Shown here in pieces: positions 33,103 to 43,063 of a stretch of 59,072 nucleotides of DNA (positions are counted from its first letter, which is position 1; every line of letters begins with the position of its first letter). The notes below the pieces were generated by a model. The model searched no databases. It was not told the DNA's origin and saw only the letters and a list, made by a program, of their open reading frames with translations. Origin of the DNA: Oscillospiraceae bacterium (GTDB lineage Bacteria > Bacillota > Clostridia > Saccharofermentanales > Saccharofermentanaceae); NCBI GenBank assembly GCA_902764825.1, contig CACWXL010000008.1, positions 1 to 59,072 of the forward strand, written 5' to 3'. The position numbers were made by a program, and so were the translations under genes.

Positions 33103-34265
33103 CAGCTCTGCCTCCTCTTTACAAAGTTAAACATCGCTTCAGACTGCGACAATCTCAGATTCCTCAATATCCTTCGGAGCCCGTTGAATCCTACTGTAAA
33201 ACTTATAGTTGAAGTTCCAAACAGCGCAGCGGCACCTGCTGCCCAGAAAAAGGTTACGATCTGCGCCGCTCCGCCACTTACCACAAAGAACAGGGCAGCG
33301 ATAAAAGCTATGACAAGAACAAAAGTCGTAATTGCGATAGCCCAGATCTTCTTATTCTGCCAAGGCAGCGTGCCTGTCACCTTTCCCGTCTGTCCGTTAA
33401 CAAGCACAGTATATGGCTTACCGTTATATTTGAAGGTCAAAAACCACACCGGGAACATCATGTAGATCGGATCATCCTGGACGTCTGCCCAATAGATGGA
33501 ATCCCTTATATTTACATTCCTTGCATTCTTCGGGATGCTCTTTACCACCTCGTCAGCGAAAAGCTTGTGGCATCTTTTCGACGCCGACTCACGAAGATCC
33601 ATATAATCCATGTCAGAAGTATTCGAATAAAAACCGTTGAGATAGTCCTCGTCGAACTCCTTGGAATCCTCGAGATAGAAGGGTTCCAGCCTCATGCTTA
33701 CATCGTCATTTAAGATCCTTGAACCGTCAACGGGAACATTCTTGAACTTGATATCACCGGATCTTGAATAAAACCTGGTCTCACTTGATTTTCCGCGCTT
33801 AACAGTGCCGCTTATCCAGTCGGCTTCCTGATAATCCGCATTCACGATCCAGTACGGAACATAGATTCCGCGCATGTTCTGGAGCTTGAAGCTGCTTCCG
33901 ATGTCCTTTGGGACGATAGGATTATTCTCAAATCTGCTCCTGATCTTATCCAGGGCCTGCTGCTTGGTTATCTTAAACGGTATGATCCCGTCCGGCCTGT
34001 ATTCTTTCGATACCCTGCTGAACACGATCGCAGGATTGCCGCAGTAAACACAAAACGTCGAAGACTCGGTGTCGCTCGTAATGACCTCAGCCCCGCAATG
34101 ACCGCACGTGTAGACTCTGGTGTCGTAATACTTTGAGTGGACATCAGCATTGATATCGCTGACATCTTCAGGCCTGTATCCCGCGCCGCAGTTAGCACAC
34201 TCCAGTTTCTGCGAAGCCGGATTGAATATAAGTCTGCCTGCGCAATTACTGCATAGTACTGCCAT
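33102..34265 (-). CDS. Zinc-ribbon membrane protein (paralogue of 2597-3721)
   Basis: 387 residues with the same plan as the 2597-3721 protein: CSNC...CANC ribbon (5-27), second ribbon CGHCG...CVYCG (about 54-74), a soluble domain with RGIYVPYWIVNA and TVLVNGQTGKVTGTLPWQ, then two transmembrane helices (about 305-330 and 333-356) and a basic tail. The two genes diverged but keep ribbon spacing and the NGQTG landmark. Function unknown; the first gene is paired with a TPM protein, this one with a one-helix protein. Confidence 0.75.
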   Translation of the reverse strand: MAVLCSNCAGRLIFNPASQKLECANCGAGYRPEDVSDINADVHSKYYDTRVYTCGHCGAEVITSDTESSTFCVYCGNPAIVFSRVSKEYRPDGIIPFKITKQQALDKIRSRFENNPIVPKDIGSSFKLQNMRGIYVPYWIVNADYQEADWISGTVKRGKSSETRFYSRSGDIKFKNVPVDGSRILNDDVSMRLEPFYLEDSKEFDEDYLNGFYSNTSDMDYMDLRESASKRCHKLFADEVVKSIPKNARNVNIRDSIYWADVQDDPIYMMFPVWFLTFKYNGKPYTVLVNGQTGKVTGTLPWQNKKIWAIAITTFVLVIAFIAALFFVVSGGAAQIVTFFWAAGAAALFGTSTISFTVGFNGLRRILRNLRLSQSEAMFNFVKRRQS

Positions 34266-34360
34266 TATCTCTTCCTTTCCTTATTCCACATAAGATAATA
34301 TAACATAAAGAAAACTTGATTGATAACCTGCAGCAGTTGAGCCCGAGGCAGCAATGCATC

Positions 34361-34450
34361 CTGTAATTTTCGCCCTTAAAAAACGTCAAAAATTACATAA
34401 AACCGCGTTTTTTTGTAATTTTCATCGTTTTTTTGAAGGAAAATTACATA
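34361..34450. repeat. Two tandem TGTAATTTT/AAAATTACA inverted pairs
   Basis: In the 34266-34490 gap. TGTAATTTT (34362-34370) pairs with AAAATTACA (34389-34397), and the arrangement repeats 52 bases later (34414-34422 with 34440-34448). The first 18 bases (CTGTAATTTTCGCCCTTA) also occur exactly, inverted, at 24997-25014. No ORF and no T-tract in terminator position. Confidence 0.65.
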
Positions 34451-34490
34451 TCGCGTCCTTGCCAAATGAGAGTTGTGTAGTTTTTGCCTC

Positions 34491-34520
34491 AATAAAAGGC
34501 AGTGCCATTAAGACACTGCC
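34491..34520 (-). terminator. Terminator of the GH51/DUF6171 operon
   Basis: Minus-strand GGCAGTG and CACTGCC arms around a nine-base loop, followed by TTTTATT, ten bases after the DUF6171-like stop codon. Confidence 0.85.
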
Positions 34521-34529
34521 TTCATATTT

Positions 34530-34775
34530 TCACCATTTTGAATACGGGCATTTCCCGTTCTTTAGCGCCGCCCTGATCTCGACGTAGCAGCCGCAGGCAA
34601 GGCACGTGCCCTGGTTGAGCTTCTCGCACTCCTTGCAGATGCAAAGCCTTGCGGAAGATACATCATCAGGCACCAGATCCTCCGGAGGAAGAGCCTTGAG
34701 GCCTTCTGTTATGAGCCTGTCGTAGACTTCCTTGCTGTAGTCCTTCAGCAGGCAGCGCGTGCAGGGCTTGGGCAT
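34530..34775 (-). CDS. Cys-rich small protein (DUF6171-like)
   Basis: 81 residues with nine Cys in pairs or singles: KPCTRCLL, RLCICKECEKL, GTCLACGCYVE, KCPYSKW. This probably binds zinc or an iron-sulfur cluster. Matches the small DUF6171-type protein common in Clostridia. It begins two bases after the arabinofuranosidase stop and shares its terminator. Role unknown. Confidence 0.75.
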   Translation of the reverse strand: MPKPCTRCLLKDYSKEVYDRLITEGLKALPPEDLVPDDVSSARLCICKECEKLNQGTCLACGCYVEIRAALKNGKCPYSKW

Positions 34776-34777
34776 CG

Positions 34778-36289
34778 TCAGATCTCGACTTCGATGTGCA
34801 TTACGCTTGAAGCGGGGATCTTGAATGTGATCTTATCGCCTTCAAAGCTGATATCGTCGAATGCCTTCTCGAAGACAACGTCAGGCTGATCGAATGTATT
34901 GTGATCGTCCATCCTGCCGGCAAGGACCGTAGCCTTAACGGACTTGATCGATGCGCCCATCAGAGTGCTTGCAACATCGTAGCTGTCTGTGCAGGAGAGG
35001 TTGCCCAAAGTGATGTGGATCTTGCCGTCCTTGCCCCTGGATACTGACTCGTGGAGGTTGGGAACCATGTACTCATCTTCAAGACCGATCTTCTCGCTGT
35101 TAAGTGAACTCTCAAGGAGCTCGCCGTCCTGATGGCAGCTGAACATCTTGAATACATAGTATGTAGGGGTCTTGACCATCTTGTCGCCTTCAGTAAGGAT
35201 AACTGCCTGAAGAACGTTTACGAGCTGTGCGATGTTGGCCATCTTTACGCGCTTGCAGTGCTTATTGAAGATATTGAGGTTGATGCATGCGATGAGAGCA
35301 TCACGGATAGTGTTCTGCTGGTAAAGGAATCCCGGATTGGTGCCTTCCTCAACGTCATACCATGTACCCCATTCGTCGACCATAAGACCGATCCTGCAGT
35401 CAGGGTCATATCTGTCCATAATGGCGGAATGCTTCTCGATGAATTCCTCCATGGCGAAAGTTTTCGCGAGCGTCATATACCATTCTTTGTCATTGAACTT
35501 AGTAGCAGAACCCTTGTGATCCCAGTCGTAAGGAAGTGTGTAATAGTGGAGCGTAAGGCCGTCCATATAACCGAAGTTCTGAGGGAATGAGCCCTGCTGT
35601 CTGAAGCACTCGCGGAGCATTGTCTCAGTCCAGTTATAGTCCTTGTCTGTAGGACCTACGGCAAGCTTCTTGATCTTCTTGTCGGGATTATACTGCTTAA
35701 CAAAAGTCTGATAGTGTTTGTAGAGATTTGCGTAGTATTCGGGAACCATGTTTCCGCCGCATCCCCATGTCTCATTACCAACCGCAAAATAGTCAACTGT
35801 CCAGGGCTTCTCCCTGCCGTTGGCTCTTCTGAGATCAGCCATCGGCGATACGCCGTCAAAGGTCATGTATTCGACCCATTCGCTCATCTCACGGACAGTG
35901 CCGCTTCCGATGTTGCCGTTAACATAAGTCTTGCAGCCGAGCTGTTCAGCAAGCTCCATGAACTCGTGTGTACCGAAGCTGTTGTCTTCAGTAACGCCGC
36001 CCCAGTTTGTGTTAATCATCTTCTTACGTGATTCCTTGGGACCGATGCCGTCCTTCCAGTGATACTCGTCAGCAAAGCATCCGCCGGGCCAACGGAGAAC
36101 AGGGATCTTCATCTCCTTTAACGCTTCGACAACGTCGTTGCGCATACCGTTGGTGTTGGGAATATCGGAATTCTCTCCGACATAAACGCCTTCGTAGATA
36201 CATCTTCCGAGATGCTCAGAGAAGTGTCCCTGGATCTCAGGATTGATGTGGCCAAGTTCCTTGCCTGTGTTAATGAATAGATTGTACAT
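34778..36289 (-). CDS. GH51 alpha-L-arabinofuranosidase
   Basis: Releases alpha-L-arabinofuranose from arabinoxylan or arabinan oligosaccharides in the cytosol. Family marks: [19 protein letters not shown] near the start, [21 protein letters not shown], acid/base Glu in [10 protein letters not shown], nucleophile Glu in [11 protein letters not shown], and the C-terminal beta-domain ending [13 protein letters not shown]. 503 residues, normal; no signal peptide. The start is the [12 protein letters not shown] after AGAGGACC; the frame extends 21 codons upstream without support. Confidence 0.93.
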   Translation of the reverse strand: MYNLFINTGKELGHINPEIQGHFSEHLGRCIYEGVYVGENSDIPNTNGMRNDVVEALKEMKIPVLRWPGGCFADEYHWKDGIGPKESRKKMINTNWGGVTEDNSFGTHEFMELAEQLGCKTYVNGNIGSGTVREMSEWVEYMTFDGVSPMADLRRANGREKPWTVDYFAVGNETWGCGGNMVPEYYANLYKHYQTFVKQYNPDKKIKKLAVGPTDKDYNWTETMLRECFRQQGSFPQNFGYMDGLTLHYYTLPYDWDHKGSATKFNDKEWYMTLAKTFAMEEFIEKHSAIMDRYDPDCRIGLMVDEWGTWYDVEEGTNPGFLYQQNTIRDALIACINLNIFNKHCKRVKMANIAQLVNVLQAVILTEGDKMVKTPTYYVFKMFSCHQDGELLESSLNSEKIGLEDEYMVPNLHESVSRGKDGKIHITLGNLSCTDSYDVASTLMGASIKSVKATVLAGRMDDHNTFDQPDVVFEKAFDDISFEGDKITFKIPASSVMHIEVEI

Positions 36290-36389
36290 AGAGGTCCTCT
36301 CTTCAAAAAGATTTCCGCCGATTTCCGCAAATCGTGTTAGACACTCTGTCATTATACCAAAAACAAGAGGACCCTATTTGTACAAATCT

Positions 36390-37784
36390 TTATCTTTTTA
36401 TCACGTCCACCTCAATGAAATCAGGTTTGTCAGAAACACCGTCAGCACCGGAGAAAGCTACCTGTACTGAGCCCGTGCGGTAGTCGATAAGGATCAGCTG
36501 CGCGCTTCCTGCACTGTGAACATTCTGGACAGCATACTGGTCAACGATCTCCTGGGTTATGAGATCCTTAACATCTTTAACTGAAAACTTATCTTTGTCT
36601 TTAACCCACTGGTTATATTTTGCAAATCTTATGATGTTTGAACCGGAGCCGCTGAATCCGTCCTGGTTGCCTTCTGACGCAAAAGAATTAACTACGCAGA
36701 GTGAATCAGGGCTGTCCCAGGAAAGGCCCTTATGTATAGGCGTGTTGCAGTCACGAAGGACAGATCTTCCCTTGCCGGCTTCTGCGACCTGACTTACGCA
36801 GTCTTCTGCGCAGAATGAATCATTGGCATCTGAGATGATGAGGTTATGGCACCATGTATAATTGCCGCTCTCACTGACCATGAACTCACCTAAGCCGCGC
36901 GCTGTGGAATACTCTTCGAGAGCGAATCTTAGTTCCATCGTATAGCACTTTCTGCCCTCGCAGACATAGGCTTCATCCTGCACGGAACCGACATCAAGGA
37001 TCGCTGCAAATACACCGTCATCATTGATCCCGGAGATGATATCCAAAAGTCCCAATACAGAAATTGCAGTAAGAGATCTGTCGCCGTTCTTCATGTGAGT
37101 TACGGCATGGATCTTTCCCATCTGGTTGTCAGAGCCCAGATTCCACTCAAGGTTTCTGAGCGTTATCCTGTCGCCTGTGGTGGTCTTGCTGCCCCACAAA
37201 GAAAGAGCGCTGCAGCATGTGGGCCTTAAGGCATCAGGTATCATCTGGGCGAGGACTGCTTCCTCGTAGCTCAGCTTTCCGTCTTCAGAGATTCCGTGAA
37301 CGCCGCCTGAGATCCCTTCGGCAAAGGCCGCAATCTCATCCTTATACTCCTGACGGTAAGAATCGAAAAGTATCTTCTCCCTCGCTTCGACTGCTGCCTC
37401 AGTATAATTTCCGTTGTATGCCATTCTTATATTTTCGTAAATATAAGGTTCCATGATATCGATATAATCAGGCATCTGCTCTCTTATCAAAGTTCCATAG
37501 GCTTTTCCGACACTTGCCCTGTCACCTTTTTCGTAATCTAACGTGACATCATAATAGCTTGGCATTACCTTGATCACGCAAAGACCGTCTTCAGAAGATA
37601 AAGTGGAAACAGGAGTTTCTATGGTTCCTTCATCCTTATATTCACGGACTTCTTTTGTCAGATATGAATCAACCGGTTTCATGACCGCATTTTCATTAAC
37701 TATAACTGCAGGTTTACTGCCGCAGCCCGACAGGAGCAGTGCACCCAGAATAAATATTGATGTTAATCTATATGTCTTTTTCAT
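36390..37784 (-). CDS. C45-family (penicillin acylase-like) hydrolase lipoprotein
   Basis: 464 residues. Lipoprotein signal with lipobox LLSGC (Cys 21), so outside the membrane. The C45/Ntn acyltransferase domain spans about 80-455: YGTLIREQMPDY near its start, then RPTCCSALSLWGS, where a Cys would become the N-terminal nucleophile after self-cleavage, GDRITLRNLEWN and GINDDGVFAAILD. Relatives hydrolyse amide bonds of beta-lactams, acyl-homoserine lactones or other N-acyl compounds. It overlaps the ABC permease gene by one base, so it is made with the exporter. Confidence 0.8.
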   Translation of the reverse strand: MKKTYRLTSIFILGALLLSGCGSKPAVIVNENAVMKPVDSYLTKEVREYKDEGTIETPVSTLSSEDGLCVIKVMPSYYDVTLDYEKGDRASVGKAYGTLIREQMPDYIDIMEPYIYENIRMAYNGNYTEAAVEAREKILFDSYRQEYKDEIAAFAEGISGGVHGISEDGKLSYEEAVLAQMIPDALRPTCCSALSLWGSKTTTGDRITLRNLEWNLGSDNQMGKIHAVTHMKNGDRSLTAISVLGLLDIISGINDDGVFAAILDVGSVQDEAYVCEGRKCYTMELRFALEEYSTARGLGEFMVSESGNYTWCHNLIISDANDSFCAEDCVSQVAEAGKGRSVLRDCNTPIHKGLSWDSPDSLCVVNSFASEGNQDGFSGSGSNIIRFAKYNQWVKDKDKFSVKDVKDLITQEIVDQYAVQNVHSAGSAQLILIDYRTGSVQVAFSGADGVSDKPDFIEVDVIKR

Positions 37785-40219
37785 TATTCATTTCTCACTT
37801 TCCAGATCTGGATCTTGTTTGTGATCCTCGTCATCAGATAGGTAACCAGAGCCAGGTCTGCAAGAATACATACAGGGACGATGACAAAGTTACTCAGCGG
37901 CAGTACTTTGAGAGTGAAATCACCGCTCTTCATGATGCTCTTAAACAGGTTTCCGATAAGGAAGTTTCCTGCCGTTGCCATGAATACATATGTGAGCAGG
38001 AGCGAAAATAAAGACAGCAGCATCAGTCTGAAGAAGTGCCATGCACGTATAACGCCTCTGCCAAATCCCATACTCTTGAGAAGCGCAATATCAGATGTCT
38101 CCTCATCTATGAAGATATTTTCATAGAGCGATGTCAGGAGTATCAATACCACTGCACATACCAAAGATACAATGAGTATTATGAGATTGAACATCTCCTG
38201 GTAGCCTACCAGATAATGCGGCATTATCTCGTTATTATGAAGGACTGTGACCTCACCGTCCGGATAAAGAGCCTGCATCTTTTCGATTATTGCATTATGC
38301 TGTGATGCGGGCGCATCTATCGTGCAGCTGAAAAAATTACCTCCGAAAACGGTCGAACCTTCAAAATCATCACCCATGATAATGATCGGTGAGTTATTAC
38401 CGAACCTGTCTACAAATGCAGTAACAATGAATTCTTCTGTTACTTTATGGAAAGTAACGTGATCGTCTTCATACTTGTCATATTCCAGGCTGACAGTATC
38501 ACCTATCTTTATTCCTTTTTCGTTGGCTGTGTAGTAGCCGACAGCAACTTCGTTCCTGAGCTTCGGAGCATTTCCTTCAATATATTTCATCTCAGAAGAA
38601 GGTGCATCAGTCCACATAAGCTGGCATACAGTTTCCTTATCTTCAAACTTAAACAGACCGCTGCCGTATTCATAAGTCACCATGTGAGCAGGAATGCTAT
38701 TATTTTCAAAATCAGAATTAATGACATCTATTACGCCCTTAAAACTGCCCTGCCCGCTGATGAGTTTTGAGTAATAGTCATCATCGATCGTGATTAAAAA
38801 GTCCATTTGTCCCTGCTGGAAATGTGTATAAGCATAATCAGGTGTCATGATCGTATCGTTAAGTCTTACGACAAACATGACAATGCAGATGCCGAGGACA
38901 TACGCAACGATAAGAAGAATATATCTCTTAAAGCCTCTTAAGATATCACTGACTGCAAGGAACAACGGAACAGACAAGTGCTTCTTTTTGTTAAGCGAAA
39001 GACCGGGAATTGCGCTGAATCTCTCGCCCCTGTTCTCGCCATGAATGGCATCAATGACACTGATCTTATTCATTCTCCTGAGCGCGAAAAAGCTGAAGAG
39101 GGCAATGATGAGAATAGTCGTAATGCTCGCAATGGCACCTATTATGATCATCATCATTACATCAGGATACATGATGTGCATAACGAACTTGTTAAAAAGA
39201 AGCTTGCTTAATAAGAATCCTGCAGGAAGTCCTATGATGCCGCCCAATACGGCGAAAAAGAGATACTTAACTATAAAGAGCGTCTTGTAAGACAATGACC
39301 ACACACCGATGGCCTTCATCATGCCGATCTCACGTTCTTCTCTTTTTATTGCTGACTTAAGGCTGAAATCTATAGTGATCATAGTCATCGCCATGATCGC
39401 AACAGCTACAACGAGCATGCAGCATGTCACTATGATTGCAAAAAGTCCGTCGTTATTAAGAAACAGTGCGCGGGAAGCATAACCGTCCGTATTCTGCTCC
39501 TTATACTTGATCATAAGGTCAGCTGTGGAATCTCTTAATGTGGTGATATAGTCCTTTATTCCGGGCGGAGCCGTGCAGATGAACAGATCGTGCTTTCTCG
39601 GGCATTCCGAATAGAAAATCTCCTTGTCATGATCAGACAGATACATGTTGTCTATCTGGGTTACCGCAGGATTCTTATAGATCGTGCTTACCGTAAACTC
39701 GTATACATTTCCTATCTGTGTCGTAAGCCTTACTTTTTCGCCTTCTTTGATTCCGAATCTGTTGCTTAATGTCTGGGAAACAGCTATGCATCCGTCAGGC
39801 ACTTCAAAGTAATTGTTATCAAAATCGATCGGAATATCGTATTTATCCGGTATATCCGTAATGATCACACTTGAAGAATAATGCACATGATCCGTAATGT
39901 TTTCTCCGATAAGTTCAATACCGGTAAAGCTTGTGATCACAACCTCATCATGAACACAATCATCTATAACAGACGTTTCATCTACATCTTTCATGAAGCG
40001 CTCAATGAGGCCTTCCTTATCGCTTATGCTCTGGTCAAGCCTGACAAAAACATCAGAAGAATTGCATTTCTCATATGTTTTCTTTTCGCCGACGAACATT
40101 GCATAAATAAGTGTCGAACCGATTACCATAAAAGTAACGGCCGCAACCATAAATATAAAGGTGACGATATTAAGACCCGGCTTATCCTTAATATCCCTTT
40201 TCAACATTCGAAAATACAT
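37784..40219 (-). CDS. MacB/FtsX-type ABC transporter permease
   Basis: 811 residues. An N-terminal helix (about 15-40) is followed by a large extracellular domain (about 45-260), three helices (FtsX domain 1, about 265-390), a short segment, a further helix (about 430), a second extracellular domain, and three C-terminal helices (about 690-800). This double MacB/FtsX layout is found in exporters of peptides, lipids or antibiotics of the LolCE/MacB/BceB superfamily. One base separates it from the ATPase gene. Confidence 0.88.
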   Translation of the reverse strand: MYFRMLKRDIKDKPGLNIVTFIFMVAAVTFMVIGSTLIYAMFVGEKKTYEKCNSSDVFVRLDQSISDKEGLIERFMKDVDETSVIDDCVHDEVVITSFTGIELIGENITDHVHYSSSVIITDIPDKYDIPIDFDNNYFEVPDGCIAVSQTLSNRFGIKEGEKVRLTTQIGNVYEFTVSTIYKNPAVTQIDNMYLSDHDKEIFYSECPRKHDLFICTAPPGIKDYITTLRDSTADLMIKYKEQNTDGYASRALFLNNDGLFAIIVTCCMLVVAVAIMAMTMITIDFSLKSAIKREEREIGMMKAIGVWSLSYKTLFIVKYLFFAVLGGIIGLPAGFLLSKLLFNKFVMHIMYPDVMMMIIIGAIASITTILIIALFSFFALRRMNKISVIDAIHGENRGERFSAIPGLSLNKKKHLSVPLFLAVSDILRGFKRYILLIVAYVLGICIVMFVVRLNDTIMTPDYAYTHFQQGQMDFLITIDDDYYSKLISGQGSFKGVIDVINSDFENNSIPAHMVTYEYGSGLFKFEDKETVCQLMWTDAPSSEMKYIEGNAPKLRNEVAVGYYTANEKGIKIGDTVSLEYDKYEDDHVTFHKVTEEFIVTAFVDRFGNNSPIIIMGDDFEGSTVFGGNFFSCTIDAPASQHNAIIEKMQALYPDGEVTVLHNNEIMPHYLVGYQEMFNLIILIVSLVCAVVLILLTSLYENIFIDEETSDIALLKSMGFGRGVIRAWHFFRLMLLSLFSLLLTYVFMATAGNFLIGNLFKSIMKSGDFTLKVLPLSNFVIVPVCILADLALVTYLMTRITNKIQIWKVRNE

Positions 40220-40220
40220 A

Positions 40221-40979
40221 TTACCAGCCCATCTCTCCCAACCAGTTTCTTACCTTGCGTTCTCTGCCTGAGAGATCATCGTCTTTCATCTTTCCTAAGT
40301 GAAGTTCACCCTGGATATTTCCGTCCACAAGATAAATGATCCTGTCGGAAATCGATGCGACTCTCTCACTGTGAGTAACCATAAGGATCGTTGTTCCCAT
40401 GCGGTTAGCCTCAAGGAGTCTGTCCATGACTTCACCAGATGCCTTCGAATTAAGTGCACCTGTAGGCTCGTCTGCAAATATAACCTTCGGATGATTTATA
40501 AGTGCTCTGCAAAGGCAGGCTCTCTGCAGCTGTCCGCCCGATACTTCAGTGATCTCACGGTCAGCTTCATCAATGATGCCGAGCTTTCTCATCAGATCTT
40601 CCGCATCTTTTCTTATCTCTTCCCTGGGTCTGATCTTTGCCTGAAAACCGGGAAGGATAATGTTATCAATGATGCTGAGTTTCTTCATCATGTACATCTG
40701 CTGGAAGACAAAGCCCATCTTAAGAAGTCTTAAGTTAATAAGCTGCTTATCCTTCATCGAAGTGATCTCTTCGCCATCGAAAAAGACGCTTCCTGCAGTT
40801 ACGTTATCCATTCCGCTGACAGCATAGAGCAGAGTGGATTTGCCTGAACCGGACGGTCCCATGACTGTAACGAACTCGCCCTCCTCTACTGAGAAGTTCA
40901 CGTTCTGCAATACGTTATTACTTTGTTTGTTGACGATATAAGTCTTACAAAGATCTTTTGTTTCAATAACAGTACTCAT
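40221..40979 (-). CDS. ABC transporter ATP-binding protein
   Basis: 252-residue ATPase of the LolD/MacB/BceA group: Walker A GPSGSGKST (about 41-49), Q-loop FVFQQMYM, signature VSGGQLQRA, Walker B VIFADEPTGAL, switch His in VTHSE. It partners the permease immediately downstream. AAAGGAG lies just before the ATG, and the gene follows the kinase by 60 bases. Confidence 0.93.
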   Translation of the reverse strand: MSTVIETKDLCKTYIVNKQSNNVLQNVNFSVEEGEFVTVMGPSGSGKSTLLYAVSGMDNVTAGSVFFDGEEITSMKDKQLINLRLLKMGFVFQQMYMMKKLSIIDNIILPGFQAKIRPREEIRKDAEDLMRKLGIIDEADREITEVSGGQLQRACLCRALINHPKVIFADEPTGALNSKASGEVMDRLLEANRMGTTILMVTHSERVASISDRIIYLVDGNIQGELHLGKMKDDDLSGRERKVRNWLGEMGW

Positions 40980-41039
40980 AAATTTTCTCCTTTATTCCGT
41001 TTACGAGCACTATTCTGAAACTAAACTATTAAAAAATCC

Positions 41040-42350
41040 TTAAAGCGGCAAAAAAACTTCAAACTCCGTTTCTTCAGTCTCTTCAAGATAGCGGACAGCT
41101 ATGTCTCCGCCAAGCTTTCTTGCTATAAACTGGGCTTCATAAAGGCCAAGGCCGTTGCCCTCCACATCATCCGCATTAGAGCCGCGCCAGAAGCTGTTAA
41201 ACACATACGGCATCTCGCTTTCAGGTATGCGGCTGCCGGTATCTCTTACCGAGAAAATATAGCCGTCTTCATTCTTATCCACTGTGATGTTTATGCCGCG
41301 GCCGTCACTGTATTTGATCGCATTATCCAAAAGCTGGACAAGAATGCGGATTATTCCGGTCTTATCCGAAGTTATCATTACACGGCTTTTCATGTCGATC
41401 TTATAAGGGATCCTTAAAACGTTAAGGCGGTTATCATATTCACGCTTAATGAATTCTTCGATCTCCGTAAGATAGAATGTTTCGATCTTGGGCTCGAAAA
41501 CGACTACGCCCTTTGAAGCGCTCTCCAGAAGTTCCTTAACAAGATCTGTTATATCATCGGCATTCTTGGTTATCTTGGAAGCAACTTCAGCATCTTTCGA
41601 ATCAGGCGTGCCGTCTTCCCTGTAAAGGCCGCTCTTGATCGCTTCGGAATAGAGCTTGATGTTTGCAACCGGAGTCTTGATACCATGAGCGATCGTGGAT
41701 ACGAGTGTCAGTTGTTCCTTTTCCAATTGACGGAGTTTTCTGTTATCACCCGACAAACGGTCACGGAGCATATTCATTCCCCATATGTATTTTCCGAAGT
41801 ACTTGTCCTTAGATTCGGGAAGCGCATCGGCATTTTCATTTTTCGCAATGCGTTCAGGATAATCGGAGAGCCTGTTGAACGGCATGATGACTTTGCGGTC
41901 TATATAAATAAAGAATAATACTGAGACAATAAAGCATGCCGCTACTACCGCTTCGCAAATTGCAATAGTCCTCACCATGCTGTTTTCTTTGAATGAAAAG
42001 ACCAGAAATCCAAATACAGCGCCGTCTTTTGACAGGCTCCAGACCGAGTTACCGTCACCTAACTGCGCATAAGGACCATCTTCAGCATCCGATCTCACAA
42101 AACTTATATCCGCAGGAATGTTATCCCTGCCATATTCTTTTGCCCAGTCGTTGTTGTTAATAATGTCAGCCAATGAAGCCTCAATGTCTCCAATATCTTT
42201 TGAAGACATCTCGTTTGCGACACGGTTCATCAGGGTATTTCTTTGTCCTTCGGACTTTTTGTTTGAAGAAGCAATAAAGCAATATACAGATACGCCTATA
42301 GCAAGGCATATAACGAAAAGCAGGATATACTTTCCTATATATTTACGCAT
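41040..42350 (-). CDS. Sensor histidine kinase
   Basis: 436 residues. Two transmembrane helices (about 8-28 and 130-150) flank a 100-residue extracellular sensor; a HAMP-like/linker region follows. The phosphoacceptor is in LVSTIAHGIKTPVANIKLYSE, with N-box LLDNAIKYSDG, G1 VRDTGSRIPE and G2 GNGLGLYEAQ. The start overlaps the response-regulator stop, so the pair is coupled. Upstream of an ABC exporter, it probably senses the exported compound or envelope damage. Confidence 0.93.
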   Translation of the reverse strand: MRKYIGKYILLFVICLAIGVSVYCFIASSNKKSEGQRNTLMNRVANEMSSKDIGDIEASLADIINNNDWAKEYGRDNIPADISFVRSDAEDGPYAQLGDGNSVWSLSKDGAVFGFLVFSFKENSMVRTIAICEAVVAACFIVSVLFFIYIDRKVIMPFNRLSDYPERIAKNENADALPESKDKYFGKYIWGMNMLRDRLSGDNRKLRQLEKEQLTLVSTIAHGIKTPVANIKLYSEAIKSGLYREDGTPDSKDAEVASKITKNADDITDLVKELLESASKGVVVFEPKIETFYLTEIEEFIKREYDNRLNVLRIPYKIDMKSRVMITSDKTGIIRILVQLLDNAIKYSDGRGINITVDKNEDGYIFSVRDTGSRIPESEMPYVFNSFWRGSNADDVEGNGLGLYEAQFIARKLGGDIAVRYLEETEETEFEVFLPL

Positions 42351-43036
42351 CAGATAGCTGCCTCACCGAATTTATATCCGACTCTCCATACCGTATGAAT
42401 ATACTTAGGATCTTTAGGATCATCTTCGATCTTTTCCCTGAGCCATCTGATATAAACTGTAAGCGTCGATATCTCCGAGAAACAGTCAGAACCCCAGACA
42501 GCGTTAAACAGCACTTCTTTTCTTATGACCTTATCAGGGTTCTTCAGGAAATAAACGAGGATATCAAGTTCCTTGCCGTTAACAGGAATTATCCTGTCAC
42601 CTTTTCTTACTGTCATATCATCAAGATCGATCTTAATATCTTTATATGTAAGTTCCTTATGTTCCTGTGCCATATCATAATTGCGGCGCAGAATTGCCTT
42701 TATCTTTGAAGAAAGGAACGGAAATGAAAATGGCTTTTCGATATAATCGTCAGCGCCGACATCAAGTCCTAAGATCTTGCTCTGGTCATCATTTTTCGCA
42801 CTCATCATAAGGACCGGGATCCCCATATCCTTTCTGAGCATACGAAGTGTCTCATACCCGTCAAAGCCCGGGAGCATTACATCTAAAAGGACCAGACGGA
42901 ACTTATCTTCTTTAAGCGCTATAAGGCCTTCTTCACCTGTAGTCTTCCAGGAGACAGAATAACCATCCCTTATAAGGAAATCCCTTATAAGCGCTCCCAA
43001 TTCCTCATTGTCTTCTACGATCAAGATATCAGTCAT
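42350..43036 (-). CDS. OmpR/PhoB-family response regulator
   Basis: 228 residues: receiver domain with IVEDNEELG acidic pocket, phospho-Asp in LVLLDVMLPGFDG, Lys in DDYIEKPFSF; winged-helix DNA-binding domain from about 130 (KELDILVYFLKNPDKVIRKE, VYIRWLREKIEDDPKDPKYI). First gene of a five-gene run: regulator, kinase, ATPase, permease, C45 hydrolase. An extended -10 (TGCTATAAT) stands about 20 bases upstream. Confidence 0.94.
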   Translation of the reverse strand: MTDILIVEDNEELGALIRDFLIRDGYSVSWKTTGEEGLIALKEDKFRLVLLDVMLPGFDGYETLRMLRKDMGIPVLMMSAKNDDQSKILGLDVGADDYIEKPFSFPFLSSKIKAILRRNYDMAQEHKELTYKDIKIDLDDMTVRKGDRIIPVNGKELDILVYFLKNPDKVIRKEVLFNAVWGSDCFSEISTLTVYIRWLREKIEDDPKDPKYIHTVWRVGYKFGEAAI

Positions 43037-43055
43037 AAATTAAATCTCCACAGAC

Positions 43056-43061
43056 ATTATA
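43056..43061 (-). promoter_or_regulatory. Extended -10 promoter of the two-component/ABC operon
   Basis: Minus-strand TGCTATAAT, about 20 bases before the response-regulator ATG; the upstream part overlaps the terminator of the preceding gene, and no clear -35 is visible. Confidence 0.5.
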
Positions 43062-43063
43062 GC

